Positions 10,212-22,820 of a stretch of DNA of 45,581 bases are shown in pieces. The stretch spans positions 229,280 through 274,860 of the forward strand of contig NMRA01000334.1 of NCBI GenBank assembly GCA_002633005.1. The letters are read 5' to 3'. Position numbers and translations under genes: made by a program. The notes below the pieces were generated by a model. The model had not been told where the DNA came from. It ran no database searches and saw only the letters and a list, made by a program, of their open reading frames with translations. Position 1 is the stretch's first letter. Every line of letters starts with the position of its first letter. The DNA is from Phoronis australis (lineage: Eukaryota; Phoronida; Phoronidae).

Positions 10212-13182
10212 CTACGGTGCCACAACTCCGCCGTCTGTATCAGTCGGCATGTGTGAAAGGGCTTCCTGACGTTATGTACACGGATTTGACTGGATCACGC
10301 AGTGACCAATCCCAGTGAGACGTTTCGGCTTCGGGTGAAGTCGTGTTGACATCGTGACATCATCGGTACCAGCCTTCGGGATTTAACCGACAAAAGCTGA
10401 GTTAGTCTGTCACGACTGCACACGTTCAACACGTTTTTGCCGTCACTTGGACACCTAACCACCACGAACAGCTGCAAGGACCAGTATTGAGTGAAAGGGG
10501 TTTTTGAGCACTTTTTTGTATAGAGATGAAGTCTAAAGTCAGTTATTACATCAACAGCACGAGTCGTTAAAGTTGGCCTTCCCTTATTCAGTTTAATTGT
10601 CCATTCAACTCTTACCTCAGGTTCTGCATAATACCGCATTCAATCCGCTAAACATATTCTTTGTGCAATTGTAATGAAATTTTGATTTATATTTAAAACG
10701 TTAAAACAGAGTTGTGTAACAAAATACGCAATAAGTTTTTCGATATTGATTTCGGAAACATCACAGCCACCCAGAGATACCGATCAGGTTTCCTTGCTGT
10801 CCAGGAGAAATCCGTTTAAAATTGAAAAGTGGATGATGCTCATTGGTCAATGTCAGGTATGAAAAATTTGCATGTGGAGGTATCATCAAATATAGACTTT
10901 CGTTTGCTTTTTCCCTAACATCCTTTAATAATGAATTAATTGGAGTAAGGTCAATGTTCTACAAGTCGCGGCTTCCTTAACAATTTGTACATTGAAATTC
11001 CATCGGCCGAATGCAGAGAGACTCAGGTATTATAAAAAAGTTCTCTGATTTGGGAAACCTTTTTCCGAATGTGAACACCTTTGACACTTTGAAGGATGGT
11101 GTTTTGTGGAAAATCCAAGGTTACGGCCCGTCGATGCAAGAATTTCAATCAGGAAGCTACACGTACATGTTATTTGATTACTTATTTGTTTGTGACACGT
11201 GGCGAAACCTTTCCTGATTTTGCGTTTTCGCGATGCTCTCGGAACTGATGTCACCTGTGGTAGTACGTTTTCAGCGTTTCCATTGCTTGCATTTCAATCC
11301 GGTATCTCACAATCCAATGCAACATACACGTCTATCAACAAAAAAATCAATGTTGACACTGGACCTTCTTTCACAGTGCTTCGAGGAGTAAGGGGAGTAC
11401 GCTGACCCCACTTCATCATCATAAATTATTTAGTCGTTTTAGTGTTTGTATTTTCTCTTTTCTTCCTACATCCTCGTTTCTTTCCGTCAGTGTCTTTGTT
11501 TTTCTCATTGGATGTCTTTCTTCTTCCTTACACCTTCCATTCATTGAGCTTCCGGTTCCGTTAACACAGAGGTTTGGATTTGCCAGAAATTCTTAGATTG
11601 TTTGCAGTTGGCCATTGGCCGTTGAACTCTTTGGACCACCGAGGCGGTTTCCACGGGATAACTGACCAAATACCTAAAACAAGTCTCGTATACTGCCAAA
11701 CTTTGATTCGGAACTTCAAGGCCGTTTGTTATACATCGAGGAATCGGTGATTTCGTTACGCGACTAGCTTCAGTATTTGTTATGGTTGATATTACCTCTT
11801 GACCTATCCTAAACGTGTAAACTAATGCAATCGACTAAAGCCGGCTATGGCCGAGGAGGAAGCAACTGAATTCAATTTAAATGTGTAGTGCACTTACTCT
11901 GACGTATAGAAATTACGTGGTTGTGAAGTGATGTAGCTGCATTCAGAAACATTAACTGTTGACTTAAGCACACCAATACAATCATTTCGCACACAAAGTT
12001 TTCTCTCATCGCTCGTTACGCTACCCAGGCTTGCCAGGAAATTAGAACAAGAACGTATTTACAAGAATAAAAAAGTAGGAGACTTCAGAGCCAATACCAA
12101 ACACTTATTTGATTTTCTTCACCATTTCATCGTCTTCATCTTTAGTTCCATCCCTTCTGTTGTAGCAATGACAACTTGTCCATCTGTTCCTTCTCATTGT
12201 GAATACGTTTGGCATATACTGCTGACGTCATTTAGAGTTTGGCATTTTTGCGATTAAAAGTCGGTTTTCTACTTGCCGAAGTGAATCGTAGAAGGAGTCC
12301 AAACAATTTGAACAAAAAGGTTTTAAATGGCAACGTGGTAGGAATGTAATTCAAAAGTCACAGAACACCTTCACAATAAGATTAAATGTCTCGCTTGACC
12401 TTACAACACGTTTTGCTAACTTTGAGGTAGCATAATATATATGAAACTTTTATTAAGTTTTTGTAATTTGTACTGAGTTGCACCCGATTAAATATTGTTT
12501 ATCTGAACACCTCAGAGATAAAAACATTCATATTTGTATTCTCGGGGTCAACTATTTACGACAGTCATGTTACTCGGAGTTTCCTTTTGTCGTCTGTAGG
12601 TCTAATCCTACCTGCCAATGAACACTGGTTTTCAATCATGCACCCTGTAGACCTTCTTGCTGGTAAACAATGAATTCAAGCACCTTGTAGCAGCATTATA
12701 CGAGATTTAAAAATTTCTGCAGCTCAAATGTATGTGGAGATGGCTAAAGAAAGATACTTGGTTGGGGTATATTTCAAAGCGGTAAGTTGAAATCGAAATT
12801 AAGTATGCATGTCTAGGGCTCACAACCATTTTGCTTATTCTGTTGGAACACGTAAATGTTCAAATGGCCAAGGCGGTTCTCACGTTTTGTCATATTTTGT
12901 GTTTGTCACAAAATAAGTCGTGTTCTAAAAGAACGGAGGAGTTATAGTGACCTAGTAAGAAAAGTGTGCACTGTCAGACCCTTGAGTGAAGCCCCCAGCT
13001 CCCCAGCACAGTTTCATTTAAATATTATACAAGGGTACTATAGAAAATCTTGCCATTCGATTCGAAATAAGCTGTATCAGATTGGTGCAAGAGAAGTTTT
13101 CTCATTCTTCAATGCTTTATTGAAGAAACTTTCTCGGCAGTAGCGTTTACACTGTCCTGTTGATTTGCTGTGAGCAACATCG
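10212..13182. other. Long stretch without recognised genes
   Basis: Several open frames of 68-114 codons occur (10295-10639 minus, 11011-11217, 11199-11405, 12856-13143 plus). None has a recognisable domain, paralogue in the window or clear splice sites. I see no RNA gene or repeat family here. Confidence 0.4.
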
Positions 13183-14861
13183 TTAAAGGAGAATGCCAGC
13201 CGATTTAATTAGTCTTTTTTGCCGTCTTAATCGGTCTATATCCACATCGCCTTGCATGCGGTCGACCTTGCTTTGCCGAGAGGTGTCGAGTTAACCTGTG
13301 AAGAAGGTGAGAAACGACGCAGCTACGTCAGTGGTTCATTTGCGGAGTTCAATGCCGCTATTTTGCGGTGCATCGTTCCCGCTTGTCCGAACTATGCAAC
13401 TGCGAGGAAAGCAAGTATATCGTTTTTTCGACTTCCTCGAGAGTCCGAAATGCTTATGAAGTGGCTCGCGGTAGTGAAGAATTAAAAGTACGCTGTAAAT
13501 AGCAAGTATGAGGCCGTGAAACATCTCCGTGTCTGTGGCCTGCAGTCGTCGCGAAACAGTGCCTGACGAATGCCGGCTTACCAAATAACTATCCATACGT
13601 TCCGTTGTCTGAGCTTGTTCACGGTGCCTCTATAGTATTACTTCATCACTGTATTCCTGTTCGAATTGATAGCCTGTAAAACTTAACGATCCACCTGCGA
13701 AGTCTTCGTTGGGATGTCTAAGGGCGGGATTGCGAGTTGCCGTGTTGACGTTTATTACTGAGCGTTCTGTTTCAAAATGAATTATTCTCATCCTTATACC
13801 AATACTTATATGAAACTGAAACAAATTCTGTCTCATTAGATACAATTTGGAATGCCTTTGGAGTGTTCGTGAGTGCAAATGATTTGAGAAGCCAGCAATG
13901 AATAAATCACTGCGTTAACGGCTTTATGTGTATTAAAACTAATTGACGGGACACCGAGGTCGTGCCGAGCTCATGCTAATTCAGTGTTTGCTGACAGAAA
14001 CTGTTGTGAAACAACTCGATTTCTATCCCACGGCCAGGTGTTAGGAGAATCTTTATTTACAATATTTTACATTATTCAAATAATCATTGTCAATGTACCC
14101 GTGACGGTTCTGAAACCAAATCGAAACCTGACTTCGCGACCCCCGACGAGTAAGTAGATTTGCAGTTCCGTGGCCAATTCACCAACTAATCACGTGCACT
14201 TTACTTCTTTGTCTCACTAGTATTTCTTGACTGGAAGTTTAGTTTCCAACTTTGGATGATTTATGTCCGTGATGTCTGACGGATCGGCTTCCGAGCCACT
14301 GGCCGGGATAACGAGTCAGTCCCGCCGGCCGCGACGGGCCTGATCGGACTCCGAGTCACTGGCCAGGATAACAATCGTTTTGTGTGTTTAGAACTCAAAA
14401 AATAACAAGTCTAAACAACACAGATCTAGGTTCTCCTGTCTGTATCTCAAGGAAAATACTTAGAATTTATCCCCGAACAGACCCCTAACACCTGCTACGG
14501 ACCTTATTAGCCTGCCGAACTTTGTAGGCTACGGTGTGTCCAAACACCAATAAATCCGTAACAGCGAAATAAAACAACACGCTTTTATAAGAACTCGGTG
14601 TATTTTTAAGGGTTTTACATCGAAGTTTCACGATTTATTGGTGTTAAACGATTAATTCAAGCAATAAGCTGACACCAGTAACCCGTGTTGTGAACTGCTG
14701 AACAGACTGCGTGTGAAACCAATTACGTCATTGGATAATTTCAACCCCTCCGTCTGCCGTCAGGTGTCAGGCAACGCAACCGTACGTGCCCTTATGGAGT
14801 AGAACTACTCGATCTAAATTGATACAAATTAGGTTGTTTTTTGGGTGGCATGCTTGTTTAA
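13183..14861 (+). mobile_element. Kolobok-like THAP transposon remnant, copy 1
   Basis: Bounded by TTAA at both ends. The left terminal repeat is AGGAGAATGCCAGCC and the right terminal repeat, read inward, is ACAAGCATGCCACCC. Sequence similarity to the copies at 28850-30750 and 42433-44378 runs along most of its length. It carries a decayed THAP exon near its left end and no recognisable transposase core, so it is non-autonomous. TTAA target duplication with a THAP domain is the known combination of the Kolobok superfamily; piggyBac shares only the TTAA. Confidence 0.75.
13345..13563 (+). pseudogene. THAP zinc-finger exon remnant (copy 1)
   Basis: The frame reads CIVPAC (C-x4-C), a basic patch with FFRLPRES, then KWLAVVKN. 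A TAA stop follows where copy 2 has GAA. Past the stop the same frame continues to a VCGL segment, the usual place of the Cys and His of the C2CH motif, but the expected His codon is CAG (Gln). THAP domains bind DNA and form the N-terminus of Kolobok and P-type transposases. This copy cannot make a complete domain. Confidence 0.7.
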
Positions 14862-16007
14862 TGCTGTTAAACACCAGAGGTTGATCTTCTGATAGAAGTT
14901 CACGGAACTGGTGGCAAACAATACCCACTTGCCAGTATCTGGGTTGTACTGGAACTCAGAGACATGTTGGACTGTAGCTTTGGATACCACGTGCTTGTTA
15001 TCTCGAGTTTCAGATTCTTCGGCGAGTTAATCTACATCTATGAAATAGTAATTTGTTTTGTCATGTTGTTTTCTGATGATGAATTTCCTTGAGCACTATC
15101 GTGCGTGTGGTTGATGCGTCACTGAGTTTCATGAGCAAATATCTTTTTGCTTATTCAATGCCGCAGTTTCATTGTGCCTTCGTGGCACGTTTCCAACTAC
15201 ACGGTGGCTAATTACGCAATTTCTCACTGATTTTATTAACAGCTTACTCGTTGTCCGTTTTGCTTTTGATGCGTTTTAAGCCTATAAGACAGATGTCAAC
15301 TGTCTGTCCTAACGCACAAACGCATTACAAAGTGCACTCCTACACACGTGCGCTTGCTAGTTGCTACACCGACCACGAGATTGCTACATGTGCGCGCCTG
15401 TTGAAATTGGATAATTTTTTTACCTGAAAAATTAATTAAGAACTTGATGGTTTAGCTTTTTAACTTGTAAGTTATATTTTTCTGTTTTAAATGTTGCGTT
15501 ATGGTGCAGGGCTCCTAAAGGCGCGCGGCCTCCTTAAGGCAAGGGGGCCCTGGCCCAATGATTAATATGGCCCTGATCTCGTGAAGTCTTGCGTTTGTCT
15601 TTCATTTACCCGAGGTTCTGGCCTCTACGGAGCACACTCACCTGTTTACGTCCTATACTAAACCGCCAGTGATTTGGTTTCGGCCAACTTACCCACGATA
15701 TCGGTCAACATAGGATAAAAATCCAAAAGTTTTATTATTTTTAACTTGTAACCGTGATTACGTAACTGTAATAAAATTTTTATCAACACACAACATTTCT
15801 TTCAGTCTCTGCGACACATGTATAGGGGGCGCTGTTTCGAGATTGTCGGCTGCAGAAGCCAGCAAATTATTTAGTTGCACCCTGTAACCGGAGTAATATA
15901 AGAGATGCATAAATTGCATTGATGTGAATTGATTACGTGTAGCTGAACTGGCTAAGGAATGTACTTGTCACTGGCTTGCCAAGTCCTTGTTTGGAGTTTA
16001 GTCACGT
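14862..16007. other. Unassigned DNA with a GC-rich imperfect palindrome
   Basis: No exon was recognised. Around 15511-15557 there is a G+C-rich, partly self-complementary patch (GGCGCGCGGCC, AAGGGGGCCCTGG) in otherwise A+T-rich DNA. It could be a small foldback or the edge of an unknown repeat. Confidence 0.35.
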
Positions 16008-16015
16008 GTGGTAAG

Positions 16016-16171
16016 GAGTGCTGTAGTGGTAAATTAAGAGACAAGTAGGCGCCCAAAGCCCACCGTACCACTTTGAGCACTGAATGTAACTTACGATGCG
16101 TAGGCGCTACGTTCAAATGCCAAAAGGTGGGTGGCTGCGCCTACATGCGCCTACGCCCCACTACAGCACTG
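16016..16171. mobile_element. hAT-like MITE, copy A, with perfect 8 bp target duplication
   Basis: A 156 bp element with ends close to CAGTGCTGTAGTGG (first base changed to G) and CCACTACAGCACTG. It is flanked by the exact 8 bp duplication GTGGTAAG at 16008-16015 and 16172-16179. The interior contains GCGCCTAC repeats and no gene. Ends beginning CAGTG with 8 bp duplications fit the hAT superfamily. Sister copies are at 17356 and 33398. Confidence 0.85.
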
Positions 16172-16518
16172 GTGGTAAGTTGAGAGCGAGACTGTACGTG
16201 CACATCCCGAACTCAAATCTAGTTTCACAATTATTTCTGGATATGTATGTTACAGCGATTGACCATAATTTTACAAACGAAATTGCGCTTAAGTTGTTAA
16301 TTTCAAAAATGCAGCTTAGCAAGTTCAAACTGATACAAAAACAAACGAATTTAAGTGTGTTTTGTACCTCACTAGTGAGTTGCATTTTTATTACCTAGTT
16401 TCTGCACTTGGCGTGATATAGAATCTTATCGGTTTTCAGTGAGGTTTATGGATATGAGAAATGGTCTCCAATAATTTGCATTTTCAGATCGGCGGATTTC
16501 ATTATTGTAGTCATTTCT

Positions 16519-16572
16519 TATATATATACACATACATACATACACACATACATACATACATGCATACATACA
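16519..16572. repeat. Microsatellite (TACA)n with TATA lead-in
   Basis: An imperfect run of CATACATACA units preceded by TATATATA. Open frames crossing it encode Tyr/Ile/His or Met/Tyr/Val/Cys runs and are repeat artefacts. Confidence 0.85.
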
Positions 16573-16899
16573 TTTTAAACACGACCGTGCAATATTTTTC
16601 AAGGGGTTTGTTTTTAGTATCTGATCAGCAGAACAAATCAATTATTCCTGTATATTTGGCCAGAGACAAAACAGGCGCAATAGAGTGCATTACTTAACGG
16701 TTTTGAAAAATCTGTCTCTCCGTTATTCAACGTCTAACACTTTGATTAACTCAGCAATGGCTGACGAAACGTTGCCGATTTCTATCAAGAAAGTCCAGGA
16801 CGCTGTTTGGATTGTTAATCAGCTGATTTCCGTAGTTGTCAGAATGAAGATTTTTTACTCAAAGTCGTCGGTCGGTCTGCATGTCACTTTCCCGCCATA

Positions 16900-16979
16900 G
16901 GTACTGCAACCACCAGCACGAGCACCAGTGCGTACGCCAGCTACACCACCACCACCACTACATCATCACCACGTCACCA
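16900..16979 (+). other. Thr/Ser-rich potential linker or imperfect ACC microsatellite
   Basis: After a possible acceptor (CGCCATAG) the + strand reads Gly-Thr-Ala-Thr-Thr-Ser-Thr-Ser-Thr... with a run of Thr from ACC codons, up to TAA at 16980. It sits 26 bp before the WSC exon at 17006. Thr-rich stalks often adjoin WSC domains, but no good donor ends this stretch. It may be only a trinucleotide repeat. Confidence 0.25.
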
Positions 16980-17005
16980 CTAAATCTTTCCCACATTTGT
17001 TCCAG

Positions 17006-17278
17006 ATTTGCCTGGTTGCTTTGTCGATAAACGTGAAGATAGAGACTTACCCATTCTATCACATAGAGGTGATGACAATTCTCAAACAACCTGTCAGCAG
17101 AGATGCGAGTTGAACGGCTACTGGTACGCTTCAGTGCAGTGGAGCAAAGACTGCTGGTGTGGCAATGATTACGGGAAGCATGGTCAGGTGCTTGATAAGG
17201 AATGCAACATGACATGCAGTGCAAACAGTTCTCAACGGTGTGGAGGGCCCAAGAGAAACTGGATTATGCAAACCAAAG
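17006..17278 (+). CDS. Internal exon encoding a complete WSC domain (paralogue 2)
   Basis: The acceptor TTTGTTCCAG and the donor AAAG/GTAAAA enclose 273 bp, phase 1 at both ends, exactly as in the exon at 5990. The product runs from LPGCFVDKR to CGGPKRNWIM and has the eight WSC cysteines, the GYWYASVQ block and WCGN. The frame is free of stops and frameshifts. The partner 3'-terminal exon in phase is probably that at 31595, which implies an intron of ~14 kb loaded with transposons. A hAT-like MITE follows 78 bp after the donor and another lies 0.8 kb upstream. Likely a secreted or cell-surface glycan-binding protein. Confidence 0.85.
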
Positions 17279-17355
17279 GTAAAATGCACTTGGAGAGGTA
17301 ACACTGTTTCTACTTCTGCGTTGTTACTGCAGAAATCAATGGGCACCTTGCTGCT

Positions 17356-17510
17356 CAGTGTTGTAGTGGTAAAATTAGAGGTAAGTAGGCGCCCAAATCA
17401 CACCGTATCATCTTGAGCACTGAACGTAACTTACGGTCCGTAGGCGTTACGTTCAAATGCCAAAAGGTGGTTGGCTGCGCCTACGTGCGCCTACGTCCCA
17501 CTACAGCACC
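17356..17510. mobile_element. hAT-like MITE, copy B, inside the WSC gene intron
   Basis: The left end is CAGTGTTGTAGTGG and the right end ACTACAGCACC, with the same interior as copy A. The flanks TTGCTGCT and ATGCTGCT match in 7 of 8 bases, consistent with an aged 8 bp duplication. It lies close after the donor of the WSC exon and reads as intronic. Confidence 0.8.
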
Positions 17511-20087
17511 ATGCTGCTGCAATCTGCTGTTGCGGACGGTGTTGTCGCTAACATCTGCTGTTGTCACTGCACTTGCCCTAGTCGAGAATTGTCGCTTCTG
17601 GTTATTTTGTTTCAGATACCAGCAGCCTGTTTCTTGATTAGTCTGTTTCCAAAAATTGAATATTCTCTGCTTTTCCTTTTCGTCTGCTCCCGACCAAGGT
17701 ACGGATCACTGTTTTTGGCGTCGAAAGACGCGAGACATGCACGTATACTAAAACTTAATTTGATATCAAAAAGGGAACATTTCCGACCATTTTCAAGTAA
17801 CAGAATAATACTACAGAAGTTAAATTTTAAACTTGTCACAAAGGGAACATAACACCACACCAGTGAAAATGTATAGTCTAGCCTGAAAATGACCCCCTTT
17901 GCACCCCTGATATCAAGGATATGAGGTATGGATAATTATGTTACCAAGGTGAACAAATGCCGCACTTATGTTTATTTTCGCCATTACTGATTCGACGCCA
18001 CCCTGTAACATCTCGCAGTTTATTTCATATATTTAAACACATTCAGCGCCACGAATTTTAATACTCCAAAAGTGTTTCACTCGTTTCTGCTGCGTACGTA
18101 TTATCATTGATTCATCATTTACGGGTTGAACCAACTGCATATGCAGATAAGTCAACAGTAAAGTTGGCCTAAAACATGCGTGCATAAATCCCATTTCAAC
18201 AAACCAAACCACAACAAACGTTTTAAATATCCTTAAGAGGAACCATTGATAAAAGAGTGTAGATACAATATACATGTACTTAAGCATTTATTGTGCTGCA
18301 TTGTTTCTGTTGCTTAAGCTCCACCATTCGATGTCGCTTTCGTCAGTCAATCACTGGCTAATTTCGTCTTCTTCGTCCACTTCACAAATATGGACCAGCA
18401 AGAGATTTTGTTAAGAGAAGACCACGCCACCACACAGCCGCTTGAGTGTTTGTTCACCTGGTGAGCACGTTTGTATAGTGTCTTGGAACATTTGCTGGTG
18501 GTTGGCGAAGTTGACCATTTACATGGCAGGCAACCAACTCGACTTCAGTGCAAAACCCGGGATTCATTTTCAGCTTTTCAGGGGTCCTGTCGATTTAATT
18601 CACTGGTGCAATCAAGTATCTGGACTATCTTGCATCCTTGCTTGTTTTTTAAACACAGTCAGGACAAATCATACTTGGACTAGTAAGAACTCACAAAGTA
18701 GGCCTACTGCCAGTCTGGCTGTACCAGCTGGCTTTTTATCCAAAGTGCCGTCCACACAAGACTTACCCTAGAACAAGTTATTCCCTTAACGAGTTATCGC
18801 TATAGGTTTGAGGGCAGTGTGGACGCTGTATAAACTAGTGCAATGGGACCCCCTTGTGACAACATGTTCCACCTTATCGAGGAGAGGTAACTTGCGTTAG
18901 GGTAACTTGCACCACTTCTAATAGTGGTTGCAAACATTGGGCACGGCGGAAGTAAATATCAGCTGCTGTTCCATTGCGGACAGTTTTCCTTACATTTGTA
19001 TGTGTGCCGTAGCGGCATCACTTGTTCATTGTCATGCAGAGAGCGACAATTTCTGCCTTGCGCTATTTATCGGATTTTGTGGACCGTGCAAATTGTTCTA
19101 GGGTAAGTGCGTGGACGGGACTCACGAAAAACTAAGCCTTTGGTCTGAACGAATTTGGGGAACAAGTTACACCAGGAGACCTTACTATAGATATTCATGT
19201 TGATAGTTTAGTACCATTGGGTATCCGAGCACATGACCCCCATTCGAATACAAACTGATCCACAGGACTACACTAGCCACAAGTTTATACGGACCGAGGC
19301 TGAAAGATGCATAGCTCTCTCTATCGAAGTCACAGCCGGAATGGATGATTAGGGATTCACACAGTTCACGGTCTCATCTTCGCATATGGATAGACATTAC
19401 AGGCCACGTCCACACTGTACGCTACAGTCGCTCAGGTCCAGACGTATATCGTTACACTGTTTTCAAATCAATAACCATTTGCATGTGGCGCAAAGTTTGC
19501 CCAAATAACCTGTCGTTTATTCAGGTTACCAAACGCGTAACGCATGACAGCTTCTAAAGTCCTGTCTGCACGTAGCCGGACTAGTAGGCCTGCGATCGCG
19601 CCGCGTAAACAGGGCTTCATTATAGGATAATGCCGCATAAAGGATGAGAACACGGGAATGCAAATCCATGGTTTTATTAAGATTTAAATATGCGTTTGCT
19701 AGCTTTGTTCCTACTGTGACATTTCTTACGTGGCATGTTTGGTATGGAAAAATAAAAACATATTTACAACATCAGGCATATCTCGTCTAAATGTATTTGA
19801 TACGAACGGCAAATTGATCCAAATCCCAAAAGCGAGTACGTTGAATCTTTAAGAGGACTTACTGTAGATTTATTTTGTTTAGGAAGAATAGAGTGAGAAA
19901 TTCATTAATAATCCACGCATGACATATGAAAATATAATGAAATATAATGTCCTTTGTGACTGGTTGTTTGCGTTGTCACTTTCATTCTCCGATGAATCCT
20001 TTAGGGTAATCTATTTTGACCGGGGTACGCCACGAGCTATGTTGAGTAGCTTGGTACCAGGCATTACCACAAAGAGAATTTATAGAG
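17511..20087. other. Presumed intronic DNA, nothing firm
   Basis: Frames of 60-131 codons (for example 17457-17852 and 18442-18771) show no recognisable domain. Several GTCCACAC/GTGTGGAC pieces recur at ~18750, ~18816 and ~19404, hinting at eroded inverted-repeat elements that I could not delimit. Confidence 0.35.
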
Positions 20088-20232
20088 AATCCTACACGAG
20101 TCTCAGGATTGTGACATGGCAAAACCTCTTGGAACTTTGGTTAAAATCCCGAGGCTTCCCGGGAATTGCAGAGGGATTTTGATGAAATTTCCAAGAGCTT
20201 TTTCCATATGAATCTGAGACGAGTGTAGGATT
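20088..20232. repeat. Long foldback (imperfect palindrome), arms ~70 bp
   Basis: The left arm begins AATCCTACACGAGTCTCAG and the right arm ends CTGAGACGAGTGTAGGATT. Further pairing blocks inside include CTCTTGGAA with TTCCAAGAG and AAAATCCC with GGATTTT, around a centre CTTCCCGGGAA. A transcript would fold into a single long hairpin. A MITE remnant is the simplest reading; no target duplication was identified. Confidence 0.75.
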
Positions 20233-22769
20233 TGTTTTCTCACATGATCCGTAAAAACAATCTATCTTTTTTGCTGAAAAACTCGAAGTGTCAAAAACTT
20301 TCAATAACACGAAGCAAGTTTTTTAAAAACACGCTTGCTTAACGTAAAGTAATTGAGTTACTTGTAAATTGCATTCAGCTTTCGTAGCAAATATTCAAGT
20401 TAGAGTCTAATAAATAGTCTTTAAAGTTGTAATATTAAAATTTATAAAATATTTATTAATAACAGTCAGCAAGACCTCCCCGCGCGTGAGCCGGCACTGA
20501 ATTGACCTTGATACAGCACAGCTAGACATTCTCGCCGAGTTTCTTGAGCTGGGTTTTGTCTCCGTTTGAATGAACGTGGATATGGAATTCGCCGCCGAAT
20601 ATGGGCCCGTTCAAGAAGTTATTTGCATGTCCTTCCGACTGGGAGTACATACAGTTGCGACACTCGATTTGTCAGTCATAACCTTGTCATCTTCTCAGAA
20701 TTCCAGTATTGTTTGGTTGGCGCACGTTTGGTCGTTTTAGTGTATTGCAAACGATAAAATGTAAGACGTATGGATTTCTACTTTGCACTACTTTGTGATT
20801 TGCTCTTGTAATATAAACAATTACGTACTCGATGTTATGAACCAGTCGTGTCGTAACAAATTCCAGGTCATGTGATTTCGTAGTCAGCACTCTTTGGAGA
20901 CCAACACCAAGCAATCTCTTGTCAACCGCAGAAAATCCGTGGCTTATGATTGAAAAGTATTTCAGCACGCAATACATCTATCTGTCCAAATTATACCGCG
21001 TATAATGAACAATATTGCTGAACTTTAAATATAATGAAAATACTGCTCGACAATTTCTTACCCAAAAATACATGTAGCAATATTGACCGTTTCTATGGTA
21101 ACGCCGTTTCAAATTTTGTTTCACATTTTTTGTTCAATTTACAATCACACGTACCTCATTGAAATTCGAACGCCGTCTCTTTTACATGTATTTCGCAAAC
21201 CTCGACTTTACCACATCGCCACCAAGACGTCGCAATTAATAAGTTTTGTCGCTCGTATTCTGGCATTGCGTTCGTTGAAAATTTTCCGTAAAATGCAAAA
21301 AAACCACTCGTAAACCTTTACCAGGGCACCGTAGTTCTCTTCATTACGGTATTGAACAAAGGTTAAAAATGTTCAATGCCTTTCAATACACTTCATTTTT
21401 CGCAGATTTTGGCGAGTGCATGTTTAGCATGTTGACACGCTGCTAGCAATCGTATTCATATAACCAAATGTCGATTGCTTTACATTAAATACGAGAATTA
21501 TATTTGCGAAATTTGTTTTTCAGAAAATATAACTACATGTTCCTTTGTCCATTTAAAAATCTGTTCACTATGTTTTGGCAGAACGAGCAATAAAATCGAA
21601 AGCCCAAACATTACCTCTTTCCTTGAATTACTTCGCGGATGTTCCGTTATCGCATAAAATAAAGTTATAACTGACTTTCACACTTGGTCACTACGTTGGT
21701 TTTTAGGCCCAAAAATGTCATAAAGACTTCAGTCTACGCCTCGGCTATTATCCATTTCGCGATTTGCGGGTTTGAAAACCAACTTATTGACTTTGGTGAA
21801 AGTCAGTAATTGCATCATAATGGAGTTTAAATGACAGGTAACTACTATTTATGTAAAAATAGTATAATAAACTATGGTCTGCGTCCTCCTCATTTGGAAA
21901 CCTGCGCTTTGCTAGACCACCAAGCAGGTGTTACAACTGCTGGAGCTGTCGATATCTTCAGATTGTGACTGTTTGTAAAGGGAGCACACATTACCGCAAG
22001 ACAATCGTGACGCGACTTGGCGGTGTGTGGGAGTCATCCTAGTCTTTAGGAATGGAAGGATCTGCCCGCCTCATCAAAACAACCAACGACCTTATGTAGT
22101 AAGCTTCGAGTTTGACGAGAATTGTTCTGCAGGCATCTTAACGGTGACGACGATAAAAAAGATAACTGTAACAAGACAATAGTATAGAGGTTGACGAGTA
22201 AGCTGTAGATCACGGCTCGCAAACGATGTTAACAAAAAGCAAAAAATACCCGCTGTAGTAATATCCACAGGACTGGAGTTACATGTACTAGAAAACAGTC
22301 TTGGCTGGAGAAAACTGGGATGACAATTCTCATTATAACGAAAGTGCGCAGCTTATTTCATTGGTTTGGTTTTAGAATGCCAGGCTCGTTTGCTCAGGTC
22401 ATGTCGGAAACCGACCTAACATCATGGATTCGCGAATGTTGTCAGATTTTTCCAACTTTCTTCCGTCGGAGTTAAAGCCATTAGCACAACATTAATACGT
22501 GTACCTCCTTGGCATTGGAAGGACAAATAGAGTAACACAGCCCAGAAAAATTAAAAAGGTTACCATAACAATGAATAACATGGAGAACTCCAGTGGCGTG
22601 AAATCGAGGCCATAAAAGTACTTGGCGGATACTTTGGTACTTTGGGTAAGTACAGCGAGATTTGAGTCTCGCATACTGTGTTTGTACCATTTCATGCACG
22701 TACCATGAACAAGGTTGCATACATAACTTAATACATGAATTGTTAATATTGGCGACAACTCAAACATTG
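20233..22769. other. Unassigned A+T-rich DNA
   Basis: No exon or repeat family was delimited. A 96-codon minus-strand frame at 20687-20977 and other short frames have no recognisable domains. The sequence GTTTCTATGGTAAC near 21092 fits the loose RFX X-box consensus but has no gene next to it. Confidence 0.35.
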
Positions 22770-22820
22770 ATAATAATAATAATAATAATAATAACAATAA
22801 CAATAATAATAATAACAATA
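22770..22820. repeat. (TAA)n microsatellite, likely tail of a minus-strand retroelement
   Basis: An imperfect TAA/CAA run is followed directly by a sequence whose minus strand reads TTATCCTCTATAAATAAAGT and then the repeat. An AATAAA-like signal immediately before a simple-sequence tail is typical of non-LTR retroelement 3' ends inserted on the minus strand. About 200 bp of A+T-rich DNA (22860-23045) follows. A minus-strand poly-Leu frame here is an artefact. Confidence 0.6.

Noticed and set aside
13183-14861. piggyBac assignment from TTAA flanks
   Set aside because: The THAP exon with TTAA duplication fits Kolobok better, and no piggyBac DDD core or Cys-rich tail was found.
16426-16697. Frames with Tyr/Ile/His or Cys/Val/Met runs on both strands
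   Set aside because: They are translations of the (TACA)n microsatellite.
21092-21105. GTTTCTATGGTAAC as an RFX X-box
   Set aside because: It fits the loose consensus, but a few matches are expected by chance in this length and no gene lies beside it.
22492-22818. Minus-strand frame with a poly-Leu start as a membrane protein
   Set aside because: The Leu run is the translated (TAA)n microsatellite.
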